Positions 1 to 8,929 of a stretch of 43,474 nucleotides of DNA are shown here, in pieces. Position 1 is the stretch's first letter; every line of letters starts with the position of its first letter. Source of the DNA: Polluticaenibacter yanchengensis. GTDB lineage: Bacteria; Bacteroidota; Bacteroidia; Chitinophagales; Chitinophagaceae. Under the pieces are notes generated by a model. It worked only from the letters and a program-made list of their open reading frames with translations. It did no database searches and was not told the DNA's origin. Location: positions 1-43,474 of the forward strand of contig JAQGEF010000031.1 in assembly GCA_027854065.1 (NCBI GenBank). The letters run 5' to 3'. Position numbers and translations under genes: made by a program.

Positions 1-136
1 CCCATACCTGCTTTTTCCCAAAAACTTTTTATCTACATATGTTGATAATCAACATTTAGGACCCAAAACTCACGTTAGTATAGGATAAGAAACTTTAATA
101 AGAAAGAGGGCTTTTATTTTAGGCATGTCGTAAAAT

Positions 137-177
137 AAAAAAGCTTTCGTCTGGCATTTTACTGCAATCCGAAAGCC
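137..177 (-). terminator. Intrinsic terminator of the RNA methyltransferase gene
   Basis: Read on the minus strand, a GCTTTCG / CGAAAGC stem is followed by a run of T residues and lies just past the stop codon at 200. The loop is long (about 20 nt), so the hairpin is imperfect but well placed. Confidence 0.6.
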
Positions 178-199
178 TGTTTGTAATATCCTGATTCAA

Positions 200-1393
200 T
201 TAATATTTCTGCAAAATTGCGATAAACATACTGTCTGCGCCATCATTATAACCTGTTAGGTGTTGCTGGGTGCAAACTGTCAGTAACTGGCTTTGGGTGA
301 GCCTTTCTATGACGTTTTCATTTTCCTGCTTAAAAACAGAACAAGTGATATAAATAAAATACCCACCGCTGCGTAAATGGCTCATGGCATTATTGGCAAT
401 GTTGAACTGTGTATTATGAAACTTATCAATTTCTTCAGGGTTAAAATAAAACAGTTCTTCCGGTGTTCTGCCCCATGTACCACTACCACTGCAGGGCACG
501 TCTGCCAGAATAATATCGAATCCAGCTTTAGAAACCGCATTGTCAGGGATTTTGGCTGAACTGTCCAGGTCTGCAACAAATGCCTGGTAATGGCGGATAC
601 CTGCTTCTTTAAATCGTTTATGGAGATTCTCAATAATGCTGGAACGAATATCAGATACTGTAATCTTAGTATGTGGAAACATATCTAAAAACATGAGGCT
701 TTTGCCTCCGCTTGCAGCACAACAATCCCAAAAACTGATCCTGTCCAAAGCATTGCCCTTGTTTTTTGCTAATAGTTTATAGATGACATTACCGGTTTGC
801 TGACTGTTATAATCCTGGATGACAGCGGTCTCATTTATGCGCAATACATCGGTGGCTTTACTGCCATTGGGAAGTTTCAGGCATTGGCGGGTAATGGCTT
901 CATAAGGGATTTGTGCATTTGTCAGCGCTTTATTAACCGTTTTTTCGCTACCAGGACGAATGCGTATATAAAGGTTTGGCTGCTGCAGGTGTGACCATCC
1001 AAAAGCTGCGGCATCAATACCCTCCGGTAATTGATCAATAAACGGGAAAATATCTTCTCCCTTCAGGTTATAGCCGGTTACCTTGTTTTTCTCTTCCGTG
1101 GTTTTGGTGATATGTTCCGCCCATTCAGGTTTAATTTCCCCGATAATAAAATGAGGTTGGTTACTGCAGTAAAACAAACCGGCAATAATGCGGTCACGAA
1201 CCGATAAGTCTTTTAAAGCATGCCCCAGGCGGTAATAGTTGTAGCACAAATTACTAATGGTTTTGCGGTCACGTGAACCGTATTTCTTTTTGGTAGAAAA
1301 AAAGTTCTTGATAACAGGCGCCAATGGCGTAGTGCCATTGTATGACTCTATTATTTGCTGTGCCGTGTCTATGTAATGTAATGCTAAACTCAT
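200..1393 (-). CDS. RsmB/NOL1/NOP2-family RNA (cytosine-C5) methyltransferase
   Basis: This is a 397-residue SAM-dependent RNA m5C methyltransferase, most likely acting on rRNA in the cytoplasm. Residues 1-110 are helical and resemble the NusB-like N-terminal domain of RsmB. The catalytic part has the SAM-binding motif DCCAASGGKS (223-232), the PCSGSG motif with Cys301, and the TCS motif with Cys351. These are the two cysteines the family uses for release and nucleophilic attack. The length is slightly below the 430-450 typical of E. coli RsmB. No PUA domain is visible. It stands alone, with a terminator just downstream. The family assignment is secure. The exact target (16S position 967 or another cytosine) cannot be read from sequence. 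Confidence 0.9.
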   Translation of the reverse strand: MSLALHYIDTAQQIIESYNGTTPLAPVIKNFFSTKKKYGSRDRKTISNLCYNYYRLGHALKDLSVRDRIIAGLFYCSNQPHFIIGEIKPEWAEHITKTTEEKNKVTGYNLKGEDIFPFIDQLPEGIDAAAFGWSHLQQPNLYIRIRPGSEKTVNKALTNAQIPYEAITRQCLKLPNGSKATDVLRINETAVIQDYNSQQTGNVIYKLLAKNKGNALDRISFWDCCAASGGKSLMFLDMFPHTKITVSDIRSSIIENLHKRFKEAGIRHYQAFVADLDSSAKIPDNAVSKAGFDIILADVPCSGSGTWGRTPEELFYFNPEEIDKFHNTQFNIANNAMSHLRSGGYFIYITCSVFKQENENVIERLTQSQLLTVCTQQHLTGYNDGADSMFIAILQKY

Positions 1394-1928
1394 AATTCTT
1401 GTAAATAACGAAATGATATGTATTCTTGAATGTTCCGTTTAAACCGGGCTGCGAAGGTCGTGTATTTTCTTTCAAGGCAGGATTATTATTTTATTCTGCA
1501 TTTAGAGGTAGCCTGAACAATCAACAGGCATTCTGCGCTGAGAGGAAAATTTCATCAGGGGTACTAAATGAAGTTAAAAAAGGATTTTACAGAATAATCA
1601 ATGCCACAGATTTAGCATAAAAGGTGTGGCACCTACGTTACTATGGCTGTATCAATTCTGATTTATTCTATCATAAGGCCGTCCCTACAGGACCAGACTT
1701 TCCTGGTAAGTGGTTGCTCTGTAATAGGGTATTAATTCAGATAAAAGTATCTTCCAAAAGTTATCACTTCAATACTGAACAATCATTCTGAGTACCGCTA
1801 AGCGTTTTACTTCTATTACTGAACGAAGTGAAGGATGTATTTTTTTTGCTGCAATTGTTAAGGCGAATTTAAATTCACCCTAACAATATCGTATTATAGT
1901 CCATTCTGTTGTTAGAATAGAATTGGTT
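1394..1928. other. Non-coding region with degenerate dispersed repeats
   Basis: No convincing gene is present; the short open frames lack family features. At 1624-1712 there is a diverged copy of the repeat that is tandem at 31221-31565, recognisable by GGTGTGGCACCTACG followed about 60 bp later by CGTCCCTACAGGAC. At 1780-1838 there is a second repeat-like piece with TCATTCTGAG and GAACGAAGTGAAGGAT, related to the CAGAATGAC repeats at 13317-13650. Confidence 0.6.
1624..1712 (+). repeat. Diverged single copy of the CACCTACGG/CCCTACGGG repeat
   Basis: The order of motifs (GGTG-GCACCTACG, then TTCTATCATAA, then CGTCCCTAC-GGAC) matches the three-unit array at 31221-31565, with many substitutions. 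This shows that the array unit is a dispersed repeat and not a purely local duplication. Confidence 0.6.
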
Positions 1929-2324
1929 TTATTGCTCAGTCGCGTCATCATCAAAATCTCTTAACAATTCCCTTTCTACTTCTTCCATCTGTACCATATC
2001 CCATGCTTCGCTTAAAGTAGGTGTGATATTTAACTCATCTGCTATATTGGCAGATATTAAAGTGTCCAATACGTTTTTGCTTATTTCCGTTAAAACGAAA
2101 GACTGTTCGTTCGTATAAAATAATTCATGTAACTCCTTTAAATGATGGGCTGTAGCTTCATCAATCTGGTTAACATTCGTGAATAGGAGGATGGTGTTAA
2201 AAGGCTCTTTTTCCAGAAATGACGCGATCGTTTCGTAAAAGTCACCTGCCAGATTAGCAGTTAAGTTGTCTTCATTTATGTCTATTTCGTGAAATTTCTC
2301 TTTGGTACTTAATTTGAAGTTCAT
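1929..2324 (-). CDS. STAS-like domain protein
   Basis: This is a 131-residue acidic protein with the alternating beta-alpha pattern of STAS (anti-sigma-factor antagonist) domains: a hydrophobic strand ILLFTNV, the loop IDEATAHHL, the strand SFVLTE, and a C-terminal helix LSEAWDMVQ. In canonical STAS proteins the loop is D-S-S-G and the serine is phosphorylated. Here the equivalent residues are Glu-Ala, so regulation by serine phosphorylation is unlikely. I chose the second Met (MNFKLS), because the upstream nine residues read through AT-rich leader. No anti-sigma kinase or PP2C phosphatase gene is adjacent. STAS membership is inferred from pattern and is moderately sure; the partner is unknown. 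Confidence 0.6.
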   Translation of the reverse strand: MNFKLSTKEKFHEIDINEDNLTANLAGDFYETIASFLEKEPFNTILLFTNVNQIDEATAHHLKELHELFYTNEQSFVLTEISKNVLDTLISANIADELNITPTLSEAWDMVQMEEVERELLRDFDDDATEQ

Positions 2325-2490
2325 AAGTAAAATATTATATAAAAGATGCAAAATAAATAATCAATTTAAATAAAGCCACCTATATTTATGTTGTGGGAAA
2401 AATAAATAAATATCCACAGATGTGCATTTATTTATTAGTGAAATCAAAGATTTATTTTAGTAATATTGTATCAACCTAAGTTTTAAAGAT

Positions 2491-5058
2491 ATGGACAATA
2501 ATTTTTCATCACAGGTAAAGGATATCATTTCTTACAGTAGGGAAGAAGCATTAAGGTTAGGTAACGACTTTATTGGCACGGAACACTTATTGCTTGGGTT
2601 AATCAGAGACGGTGAAAATACTGCTGTTAAGGTGTTGAAGCACTTCAACGTAGATTTGTATGATCTCCGTAAAGAGATAGAGATGGCGGTAAAAGACCGT
2701 TCCGGAAAAACAACGGAAGCAGTCAGCAGTTTACCCCTGACCAAGCAAGCGGAAAAAGTAATAAGAGTAACCGTATTAGAAGCCAAAGCCCTGAAAAGTG
2801 CCACTGTAGAAAGTGAGCACCTTATGTTAAGCATTTTAAGAAATAAAGAAAACATTGCTACTCAAATTTTACTGCAGTACGATGTGGATTATGAAAGTTT
2901 TAAAAACGAAATAGATATGGTAAGGAGCAATGATGCGGCCAATGACCCTATCAAAAACGATTTTAACGACGAGAACTACGACGAATTCGAAGAAGAAAAA
3001 CGTGGCGGTGCTTATGGTCAGCAAGGTCGTCCCGGTAGTAAAGCCCAGGGTGCCAATAAAAGTAAAACACCAGTGCTCGATAATTTCGGCAGGGACATTA
3101 CAAAACTGGCTGAGAACGGTAACTTAGACCCGATCGTGGGCAGGGAGGAAGAGATCGAAAGGGTTTCCCAGATCCTGAGCCGCCGTAAAAAGAACAACCC
3201 GATTTTAATTGGTGAACCCGGTGTAGGTAAAACTGCTATTGTAGAAGGGTTAGCTTTACGTATTATTCAGCGTAAAGTAAGCCGTGTGCTTTTTGACAAA
3301 CGGGTAATCAGCCTGGACCTTGCTGCATTAGTAGCCGGTACCAAGTATCGCGGACAGTTTGAAGAACGTATGAAAGCGATCATGACCGAGCTGGAAAAAA
3401 ACCGCGATGTAATCTTATTCATAGATGAGATACATACCATTGTAGGGGCAGGTGGTGCCAGTGGCTCATTAGATGCCAGCAACATCTTTAAGCCTGCATT
3501 AGCCCGTGGCGAACTGCAATGCATCGGTGCCAGTACTTTGGACGAATATCGCATGCATATTGAAAAAGATGGTGCATTGGACCGTCGTTTTCAGAAAGTA
3601 TTGATAGAACCGCCAAGTGTGGATGAAACCATCCAGATACTGAATAATATTAAAAGCAAGTATGAAGATTACCACAGTGTTTCCTATAGCCAGGATGCCA
3701 TAGAAGCCTGTGTTAAATTGAGCGACCGTTACATGACAGACCGTTTATTGCCCGACAAAGCGATAGATGTGCTGGACGAAGTGGGCGCTCGCGTACACCT
3801 GAAAAATATCAACGTACCAAAAGAAGTTACCGAACTTGAGCAGAAGATAGAAGATATCAAAGTAGAAAAAAACAAAGTGGTGAAAAGTCAGCGTTTTGAG
3901 GAAGCTGCAGCACTGCGAGATACGGAAACCAAACTTGTACAGGAACTGGAAGAGGCCAAATCCCGTTGGGAAGAGGAAAGCAAACACAAACGTTTCCCAA
4001 TTGAAGAGCAACATATCGCGGAAGTGATAAGTATGATGACCGGCATCCCTGTTACCCGTATGGTACAGGCAGAAACGGAGAAACTGCGCAATATGGCATT
4101 GTCAATGCAAGGTTCCGTTATCGGCCAGGATGATGCTATTAAGAAAGTGGTGAAAGCCATTCAGCGTAACCGTGTAGGTTTAAAAGATCCGAAGAAACCG
4201 ATTGGTACCTTTATCTTCTTAGGCCCTACGGGTGTTGGTAAAACAGAGTTGGCTAAAACCCTTGCCAGGCAAATGTTTGACTCAGAAGATGCGCTTATCC
4301 GTATCGATATGAGTGAATACATGGAGAAATTCACCGTAAGCCGTTTGGTAGGTGCGCCTCCGGGTTATGTAGGCTATGAAGAAGGCGGACAGCTAACTGA
4401 AAAAGTGCGTCGCAAACCATACAGCGTGATCCTGCTGGATGAAATTGAAAAAGCACATCCGGATATCTATAATATTTTATTGCAGGTATTGGACGATGGT
4501 ATGCTCACCGATGGCTTAGGCCGTAAGGTAGATTTTAAAAATACGACGATCATCATGACCTCAAATATTGGCGTGCGCCAGTTAAAAGAGTTTGGCGATG
4601 GTGTTGGTTTTGCTACCCGCTCCAGAGTGGAAAATGCCGAGGAAAACAACCGTGCAGTTATTGAAAAAGCATTGAAAAAAACATTCAGTCCGGAATTTTT
4701 AAACCGTATTGATGATGTTATTATCTTCAATAGCCTGACACAGGAAGACATCTTTAAAATTATAGACATTGTTATGAAAAACGTTATCGGGCGCCTGAAT
4801 AACCTTGGTTATAGTTTAGAGTTGACAGAACCGGCAAAGACTTTCCTTGCGGAAAAGGGTTATGACCAGCAATTCGGTGCGCGTCCTTTACACCGTGCCA
4901 TTCAGAAATACCTGGAAGATCCTTTGGCAGAGGAAATTCTCAACATGAATGTCAAAGAAGGTGATATTATTACAGCAGGTTTTGATGAAGCTAATCAGAA
5001 GATTGTTTTCACCATTACGCAGCCTAAAAAATCACGGGATAAGAAAGTAAAAGAATAA
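2491..5058 (+). CDS. clpC: ClpC-type ATP-dependent Clp protease ATP-binding subunit
   Basis: This 855-residue AAA+ unfoldase would deliver substrates to ClpP for degradation. The order is a double Clp_N repeat (about 1-145), AAA-1 with Walker A GEPGVGKT at 241, a UVR-type coiled coil (EEAAALRDTE, about 470) that identifies ClpC/MecB rather than ClpA or ClpB, AAA-2 with Walker A GPTGVGKT at 578, and a D2-small domain. The tripeptide VGF in the segment GDGVGF fits the ClpP-docking loop. The 855-residue length is normal for Bacteroidota ClpC. The gene is monocistronic and divergent from the STAS-like gene, and a strong hairpin terminator follows. A TAATATTG sequence at 2461 is a weak -7 candidate. 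Confidence 0.96.
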   Translation: MDNNFSSQVKDIISYSREEALRLGNDFIGTEHLLLGLIRDGENTAVKVLKHFNVDLYDLRKEIEMAVKDRSGKTTEAVSSLPLTKQAEKVIRVTVLEAKALKSATVESEHLMLSILRNKENIATQILLQYDVDYESFKNEIDMVRSNDAANDPIKNDFNDENYDEFEEEKRGGAYGQQGRPGSKAQGANKSKTPVLDNFGRDITKLAENGNLDPIVGREEEIERVSQILSRRKKNNPILIGEPGVGKTAIVEGLALRIIQRKVSRVLFDKRVISLDLAALVAGTKYRGQFEERMKAIMTELEKNRDVILFIDEIHTIVGAGGASGSLDASNIFKPALARGELQCIGASTLDEYRMHIEKDGALDRRFQKVLIEPPSVDETIQILNNIKSKYEDYHSVSYSQDAIEACVKLSDRYMTDRLLPDKAIDVLDEVGARVHLKNINVPKEVTELEQKIEDIKVEKNKVVKSQRFEEAAALRDTETKLVQELEEAKSRWEEESKHKRFPIEEQHIAEVISMMTGIPVTRMVQAETEKLRNMALSMQGSVIGQDDAIKKVVKAIQRNRVGLKDPKKPIGTFIFLGPTGVGKTELAKTLARQMFDSEDALIRIDMSEYMEKFTVSRLVGAPPGYVGYEEGGQLTEKVRRKPYSVILLDEIEKAHPDIYNILLQVLDDGMLTDGLGRKVDFKNTTIIMTSNIGVRQLKEFGDGVGFATRSRVENAEENNRAVIEKALKKTFSPEFLNRIDDVIIFNSLTQEDIFKIIDIVMKNVIGRLNNLGYSLELTEPAKTFLAEKGYDQQFGARPLHRAIQKYLEDPLAEEILNMNVKEGDIITAGFDEANQKIVFTITQPKKSRDKKVKE

Positions 5059-5082
5059 GAAAATTAATATAAGTAAGTACAG

Positions 5083-5110
5083 GCAGTTCCGGTTTCGGAG
5101 CTGCTTTTTT
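5083..5110 (+). terminator. clpC terminator
   Basis: The stem GCAG-T-TCCG / CGGA-G-CTGC with a GTTT loop is followed by six T residues. The dispersed element described at 5112 begins within 2 nt of this T-tract. Confidence 0.85.
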
Positions 5111-5111
5111 A

Positions 5112-5257
5112 TTTGGGCTATGAACCGTAAAACAACGTTGAACATTTGTTCCGGCTGTTGCGGGGTGCCGTACTCGCCATTATAGCGTTTGATTGGTTAT
5201 TGCTCACGGGCTCGTACCAGGCGCAAAGTGCGCCTGCCCGCTACATCCGGCAGCTTT
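5112..5257 (+). repeat. Dispersed ~150-bp GC-rich element, copy A
   Basis: It begins TTTGGGCTAT and contains GGTGCCGTACTCGCC, then GGCTCGTACC followed by a GGCGC-AAAGT-GCGCC hairpin, and ends near CCGGCAGC. The same ordered blocks recur at 23950, 33635 (inverted), 43214 and, shortened, at 19049 (inverted) and 37583. The G+C is clearly above the surroundings. It has no credible open frame. Confidence 0.8.
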
Positions 5258-5330
5258 TCAGCCTTAGGGAATATCTATTGAACTAACCTTGTGTGTAAAT
5301 CTTTGTGTAATCTACCAATATGATGTGTAT

Positions 5331-6035
5331 TTAACCTGTAACCTGCAGGTAGAAATGGCTGATTAATATAGCGAGGCCAAAACTTATAAACGTACCGATC
5401 AGTACATATTCTGTCAGGTTACGGTCTTTAGCATTATTTAGATCTCCGAAACGGAAAATAGATTTAGCAGTAAGCAGGAATCCGACAGCTTCCCAGTGGT
5501 TATAGATAATGAAGTAAAAAATAAACAAGCGTTCCAGCATACCTATATATTTACCAATGTTCGGATGCTCGCCGCGGGCCACAATTTTCCATTTTATTAA
5601 ACCATTCTTTATAACAATAGCGGATACCTGTGTTAGTAGAAGGATGGCAGTAATCAATACAATATTATGGAAACTCCAAAAATCCCGGAACAGGAATAAG
5701 GTAGGCTGGTAATATTGGCTTACAGCCAAAATAACACTGATATGTAGCATTTGATCTGCAATAAAAAGGCCGATATGGCTGTATTTGTTAGCCAGTTTAA
5801 TTTTCAGGAAATCGATCAGGAAATGAGATACCGTAATAATGGCAATGCCCGCCCCGTATTCTTTCATATTGAACCCTAAAATCAGTAGCAGTAATATTAA
5901 ATGCACACCGGTATGATACAGCAAATATTTAAGAGTATTGGCCGAATTGTTTTTTTCTGTGACCCATTTATCCGGTTGCAGCAAGAAATCGCCTAAAATA
6001 TGTGCCAGCAAGAGCTTAGCTACCAGTTCGTACAT
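5331..6035 (-). CDS. DUF3307 membrane protein
   Basis: This is a 234-residue polytopic inner-membrane protein with about six hydrophobic segments. The N-terminus (LAHILGDFLLQPDKWV) is the conserved signature of the DUF3307 family. The family's biochemical role is not established. It overlaps the end of the upstream SatD-family gene by 20 bp, so the two are co-transcribed and probably translationally coupled, and pairing of DUF3307 with SatD is a recurring arrangement in bacteria. The function is therefore likely tied to whatever SatD senses. The family is sure; the function is unknown. Confidence 0.85.
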   Translation of the reverse strand: MYELVAKLLLAHILGDFLLQPDKWVTEKNNSANTLKYLLYHTGVHLILLLLILGFNMKEYGAGIAIITVSHFLIDFLKIKLANKYSHIGLFIADQMLHISVILAVSQYYQPTLFLFRDFWSFHNIVLITAILLLTQVSAIVIKNGLIKWKIVARGEHPNIGKYIGMLERLFIFYFIIYNHWEAVGFLLTAKSIFRFGDLNNAKDRNLTEYVLIGTFISFGLAILISHFYLQVTG

Positions 6036-6639
6036 ATTGATCTATTTGGTTTTGGTAATATACCAGCAGGCTTGTCAGTTCATCTATTCCACCACGCTTG
6101 AGCGCTTCACTAATATTGCCTTGCCCTTTTTTGTTGAGTAAGTTAGCAATTTCCTGTTGATTTAGTGCCGGATTTTTCAATTTAATATAAATTGTTTCAG
6201 ATGATTTCTCCGTCCATTTATCAATAAGCGTATTCGCTAATGCCAACATTACGTGCATGGTCTGGTTAAATTCCGGCCAGGGCGTTAATATACTTAACCG
6301 TTGCTTTTTTAACTGGTCGAAGCAATGCCCTGAATGAACAAAAGCAGGGCCATTACTTTCGGTTATCTTAGCCGCCCTGTGTTCAACCGTTCCAATACCA
6401 ATTGCCAACCTGGCATCCAATGGTGCAATGTTCTTTAAAGCAGCTTTTAGAAAAAAGCTGTTTAAAAGAGCATCTTTAGCGTCACAAATAAACTGGAAGC
6501 TATCGCCACGGTATATTTGCCAGTCTTTAGGAGATTTGCCAATATGGTTTAATTCCGCTTTCAGAACCGGTAGCCATAATGTACCCGGTACTTTTTGCGA
6601 ATTAATAATATCACCTGTTATTACTGCTGCTGTTTCCAT
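6016..6639 (-). CDS. SatD-family protein, probable autoregulator
   Basis: This is a 207-residue protein of the SatD family (named after the Streptococcus mutans sat acid-tolerance locus). The N-terminal part starts AAVITGDIINSQ and includes RGDSFQF and RLAIGIG, typical of the family. The C-terminal 50 residues (LNQQEIANLLNKKGQGNISEALKR) read as a helix-turn-helix, which would allow DNA binding. The ATG directly follows the first of three identical-spacing palindromes, and the -7 box lies inside that palindrome, so the mRNA should be leaderless and repression direct. The downstream partner is the DUF3307 membrane protein. Autoregulation is inferred from the site layout and is not demonstrated. 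Confidence 0.8.
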   Translation of the reverse strand: METAAVITGDIINSQKVPGTLWLPVLKAELNHIGKSPKDWQIYRGDSFQFICDAKDALLNSFFLKAALKNIAPLDARLAIGIGTVEHRAAKITESNGPAFVHSGHCFDQLKKQRLSILTPWPEFNQTMHVMLALANTLIDKWTEKSSETIYIKLKNPALNQQEIANLLNKKGQGNISEALKRGGIDELTSLLVYYQNQIDQYVRTGS

Positions 6640-6713
6640 ATCTGCAAATATACAGATAAATTTAAAAATCTGTTATAAGGCAGATAATTTAATAAATCTG
6701 CTAAATGGCAGAT
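6640..6713 (-). promoter_or_regulatory. Three phased palindromes and promoter upstream of the SatD gene
   Basis: Three 18-bp inverted repeats with the form ATCTG-N8-CAGAT occur at 6640-6657, 6668-6685 and 6696-6713, exactly 28 bp apart. On the minus strand the N8 of the gene-proximal site is TATATTTG, a perfect match to the Bacteroidota -7 box TAnnTTTG, only 5 nt from the ATG. A protein binding there would cover the promoter. Confidence 0.8.
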
Positions 6714-6720
6714 AATATAT

Positions 6721-7452
6721 TTATTTGAATCCTACAAATGATGCAAAGCATAAATGTTTGTGCAGGATTTCTACACTACTAAACCCTACCTGTTTTAAAA
6801 GAGAAGTCTGAAATGATAAACTCCGGGGGCTATCTTCCTTATCTATATACTCAAAAACAGCATTTTTGTAATGATCATCTTTTAAGGCACTTAAATAATT
6901 ACCATATTTATTATTGTATAAAAAATGATTTAACTGAGGGTTGTCATGTGTGATTAAATCAAAGATCCAGACAGAGCCACCGGGCTTCAGCCAGCGGTGG
7001 ATTTTAGAGAAAACCATTTGCCAGTCTTCATCATCTCTTAAATGGTGCAATACCGCAGTAGCTATAATGGTATCAAAATAATTACCAGGTAAGTCCAATG
7101 CCCTGATATCCGATTGTATTGTCGTAATATTACCATTCAAAACCCCGGTCATTCTTTCCTTTGCTTTTAAAAGCATCGGTTCACTTAAATCCACCAGCGT
7201 ACTGTTAAAGCCAGGTTGCTGCAGTGCCAGTTTTAAAGAGAAGTTACCGGCCCCGCAACCCAGGTCTAATACTTCTGATAACTGAGGGTGACACTGAACG
7301 ATACCCTCGGTGATCAGATCCAGGTTATAAGCAGCATCAATGGTTGTTTGCTGCCCCGTTTCTAAATTGGAAAACCGTTCCACATCATTGTTAAATCTGT
7401 TTTTTATATCCTGTGTTGATGATTTCAAATGGAGAGGCGTTGGTACTTGCAT
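6721..7452 (-). CDS. Class I SAM-dependent methyltransferase
   Basis: This is a 243-residue Rossmann-fold methyltransferase of the Methyltransf_11/25 type. Motif I is VLDLGCGAGN at 61-70. An acidic residue follows the second strand (LVDLSEPML), and DTIIATAVLHHL plus a WLKPGGSVWIFD strand complete the SAM fold. The substrate cannot be assigned; such enzymes act on small molecules or on quinone-like precursors. Its stop codon lies 8 bp from the distal SatD palindrome, and it precedes the SatD gene on the same strand. The start is the ATG at 7452, and no strong promoter motif was found. Confidence 0.85.
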   Translation of the reverse strand: MQVPTPLHLKSSTQDIKNRFNNDVERFSNLETGQQTTIDAAYNLDLITEGIVQCHPQLSEVLDLGCGAGNFSLKLALQQPGFNSTLVDLSEPMLLKAKERMTGVLNGNITTIQSDIRALDLPGNYFDTIIATAVLHHLRDDEDWQMVFSKIHRWLKPGGSVWIFDLITHDNPQLNHFLYNNKYGNYLSALKDDHYKNAVFEYIDKEDSPRSLSFQTSLLKQVGFSSVEILHKHLCFASFVGFK

Positions 7453-7564
7453 ATCCTTGTTATTTTATTACAATGAAAAATTACAACAATGTATCTATGT
7501 ATAACAAGCTATTATAGTACGAAATTCCGGTAGCTAAATGAACGCCGTTCCATTTTTTTGTTGC

Positions 7565-7572
7565 TATATTTG
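7565..7572 (+). promoter_or_regulatory. -7 box of the nhaA operon
   Basis: TATATTTG matches TAnnTTTG exactly, 34 bp upstream of the nhaA ATG. The leader also contains ACGGAGGGATGAA, an unusually good Shine-Dalgarno for this phylum. Confidence 0.65.
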
Positions 7573-7606
7573 ACACCGAACAAAGGCCCGTACGGAGGGA
7601 TGAAAT

Positions 7607-8929
7607 ATGAAAAAAACACCGGTGGAAAAGCTGATAAGCCCGATTCAACAATTTATCCGTCAGGAAAAGTCAGGCGGCATTGTATTAGGTATTAGCGTCA
7701 TAGTCGCGCTAATATTAGCCAATTCTTCATGGGCAGAGACGTATCATCATATACTTGAATACAAGTTTGGCTTTCTATGGAATGGGGCCACATATTTTGA
7801 GTATAATCTGCACCATTGGATCAATGATGGATTAATGGCAATCTTCTTTTTTGTTGTGGGGTTGGAGTTGAAACGGGAAATAGTAGGAGGGGAACTGTCA
7901 AATCCCCGTAAGGCAATGTTGCCGATTGCAGCAGCTATCGGAGGCATGTTGGTACCTGCCCTTATTTATTTTTTACTGAATAGAGGAGAAACCCAAAGTG
8001 GCTGGGGTATTCCAATGGCAACTGATATCGCTTTTGCATTGGGCGTTTTATACCTGCTGGGCAATAAAATTCCATTGTCACTAAAAGTTTTCTTAACGGC
8101 GTTGGCAATTGTAGATGATTTAGGGGCTGTTTTAGTAATTGCTTTTTTCTATACTTCAGATATATCGTTAACCCATTTAATTGCCGGTTCTGCCATTTTG
8201 GGAGTGATGTATGCCGGCAATAAAATGGGTATAAGAAATGTTCTTTTCTATGCCATACTAGGTATTGCGGGCGTATGGACGACCTTTTTACTTTCCGGAG
8301 TACATGCTACGATAGCGGCAGTATTGGCCGCATTCACCATCCCGGCAGATGTCAGGCTGAATGAACGGTTATTTGCCGATAAAATTACAGGTTTACTCAA
8401 CGACTTTAAAGCAAGTGACCCAAATGATAAAACGCCGGTACTGACCAATGAACAACTTCATTTACTGGAGCATATCAATAAAACAACTGTACAGGCCATG
8501 CCGCCGTTGCAGCGGCTGGAACATGCTATGCACCCGATGGTAACATTTATTATCATTCCCATATTTGCCCTGGCGAATGCCGGAGTTTCTTTGTCTGTTA
8601 ACTTTAATGAGTTATTTAGTACCAATGTTGCTATTGGTGTTGCATTAGGTTTGTTAATAGGAAAAGTAGTGGGTGTTGTCGGGTTTACATGGTTATGTGT
8701 AAAGCTAAATATAGCACCATTTCCGGCAGGTATGACGCTTAAGAATTTGTTCGGGATAGGTTTATTGGCATCCATTGGCTTCACCATGTCATTATTTGTA
8801 ACGACACTTGCATTTACAAACGAAACATTTATTACACAAGCTAAAATTGGCATATTTGTAGCGTCCATTATTGGTGGTACCCTGGGTTATTGGTTATTAA
8901 ATAGGCAACAAAAAACAACATTGCAATGA
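7607..8929 (+). CDS. nhaA: Na+/H+ antiporter NhaA
   Basis: This 440-residue inner-membrane antiporter exchanges sodium for protons and is driven by the proton gradient. About twelve hydrophobic segments are visible. Key residues are present: the IPMATDIAFALG motif (Asp140, equivalent to E. coli Asp133) and AIVDDLGAVL (Asp170-Asp171, equivalent to the ion-binding pair Asp163-Asp164). GLELKREIVGGEL is the usual pH-sensor region. Compared with E. coli NhaA (388 residues) the extra length lies in a hydrophilic loop at about 250-300. The last codon overlaps the start of the RCK gene (ATGA), so both are made together. This suggests that the antiporter is gated by the RCK subunit. Confidence 0.95.
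   Translation: MKKTPVEKLISPIQQFIRQEKSGGIVLGISVIVALILANSSWAETYHHILEYKFGFLWNGATYFEYNLHHWINDGLMAIFFFVVGLELKREIVGGELSNPRKAMLPIAAAIGGMLVPALIYFLLNRGETQSGWGIPMATDIAFALGVLYLLGNKIPLSLKVFLTALAIVDDLGAVLVIAFFYTSDISLTHLIAGSAILGVMYAGNKMGIRNVLFYAILGIAGVWTTFLLSGVHATIAAVLAAFTIPADVRLNERLFADKITGLLNDFKASDPNDKTPVLTNEQLHLLEHINKTTVQAMPPLQRLEHAMHPMVTFIIIPIFALANAGVSLSVNFNELFSTNVAIGVALGLLIGKVVGVVGFTWLCVKLNIAPFPAGMTLKNLFGIGLLASIGFTMSLFVTTLAFTNETFITQAKIGIFVASIIGGTLGYWLLNRQQKTTLQ

Noticed and set aside
1426..1620. 64-codon frame between the RNA methyltransferase and the STAS-like gene
   Set aside because: No recognisable domain, no start signal, and overlap with degenerate repeat sequence.
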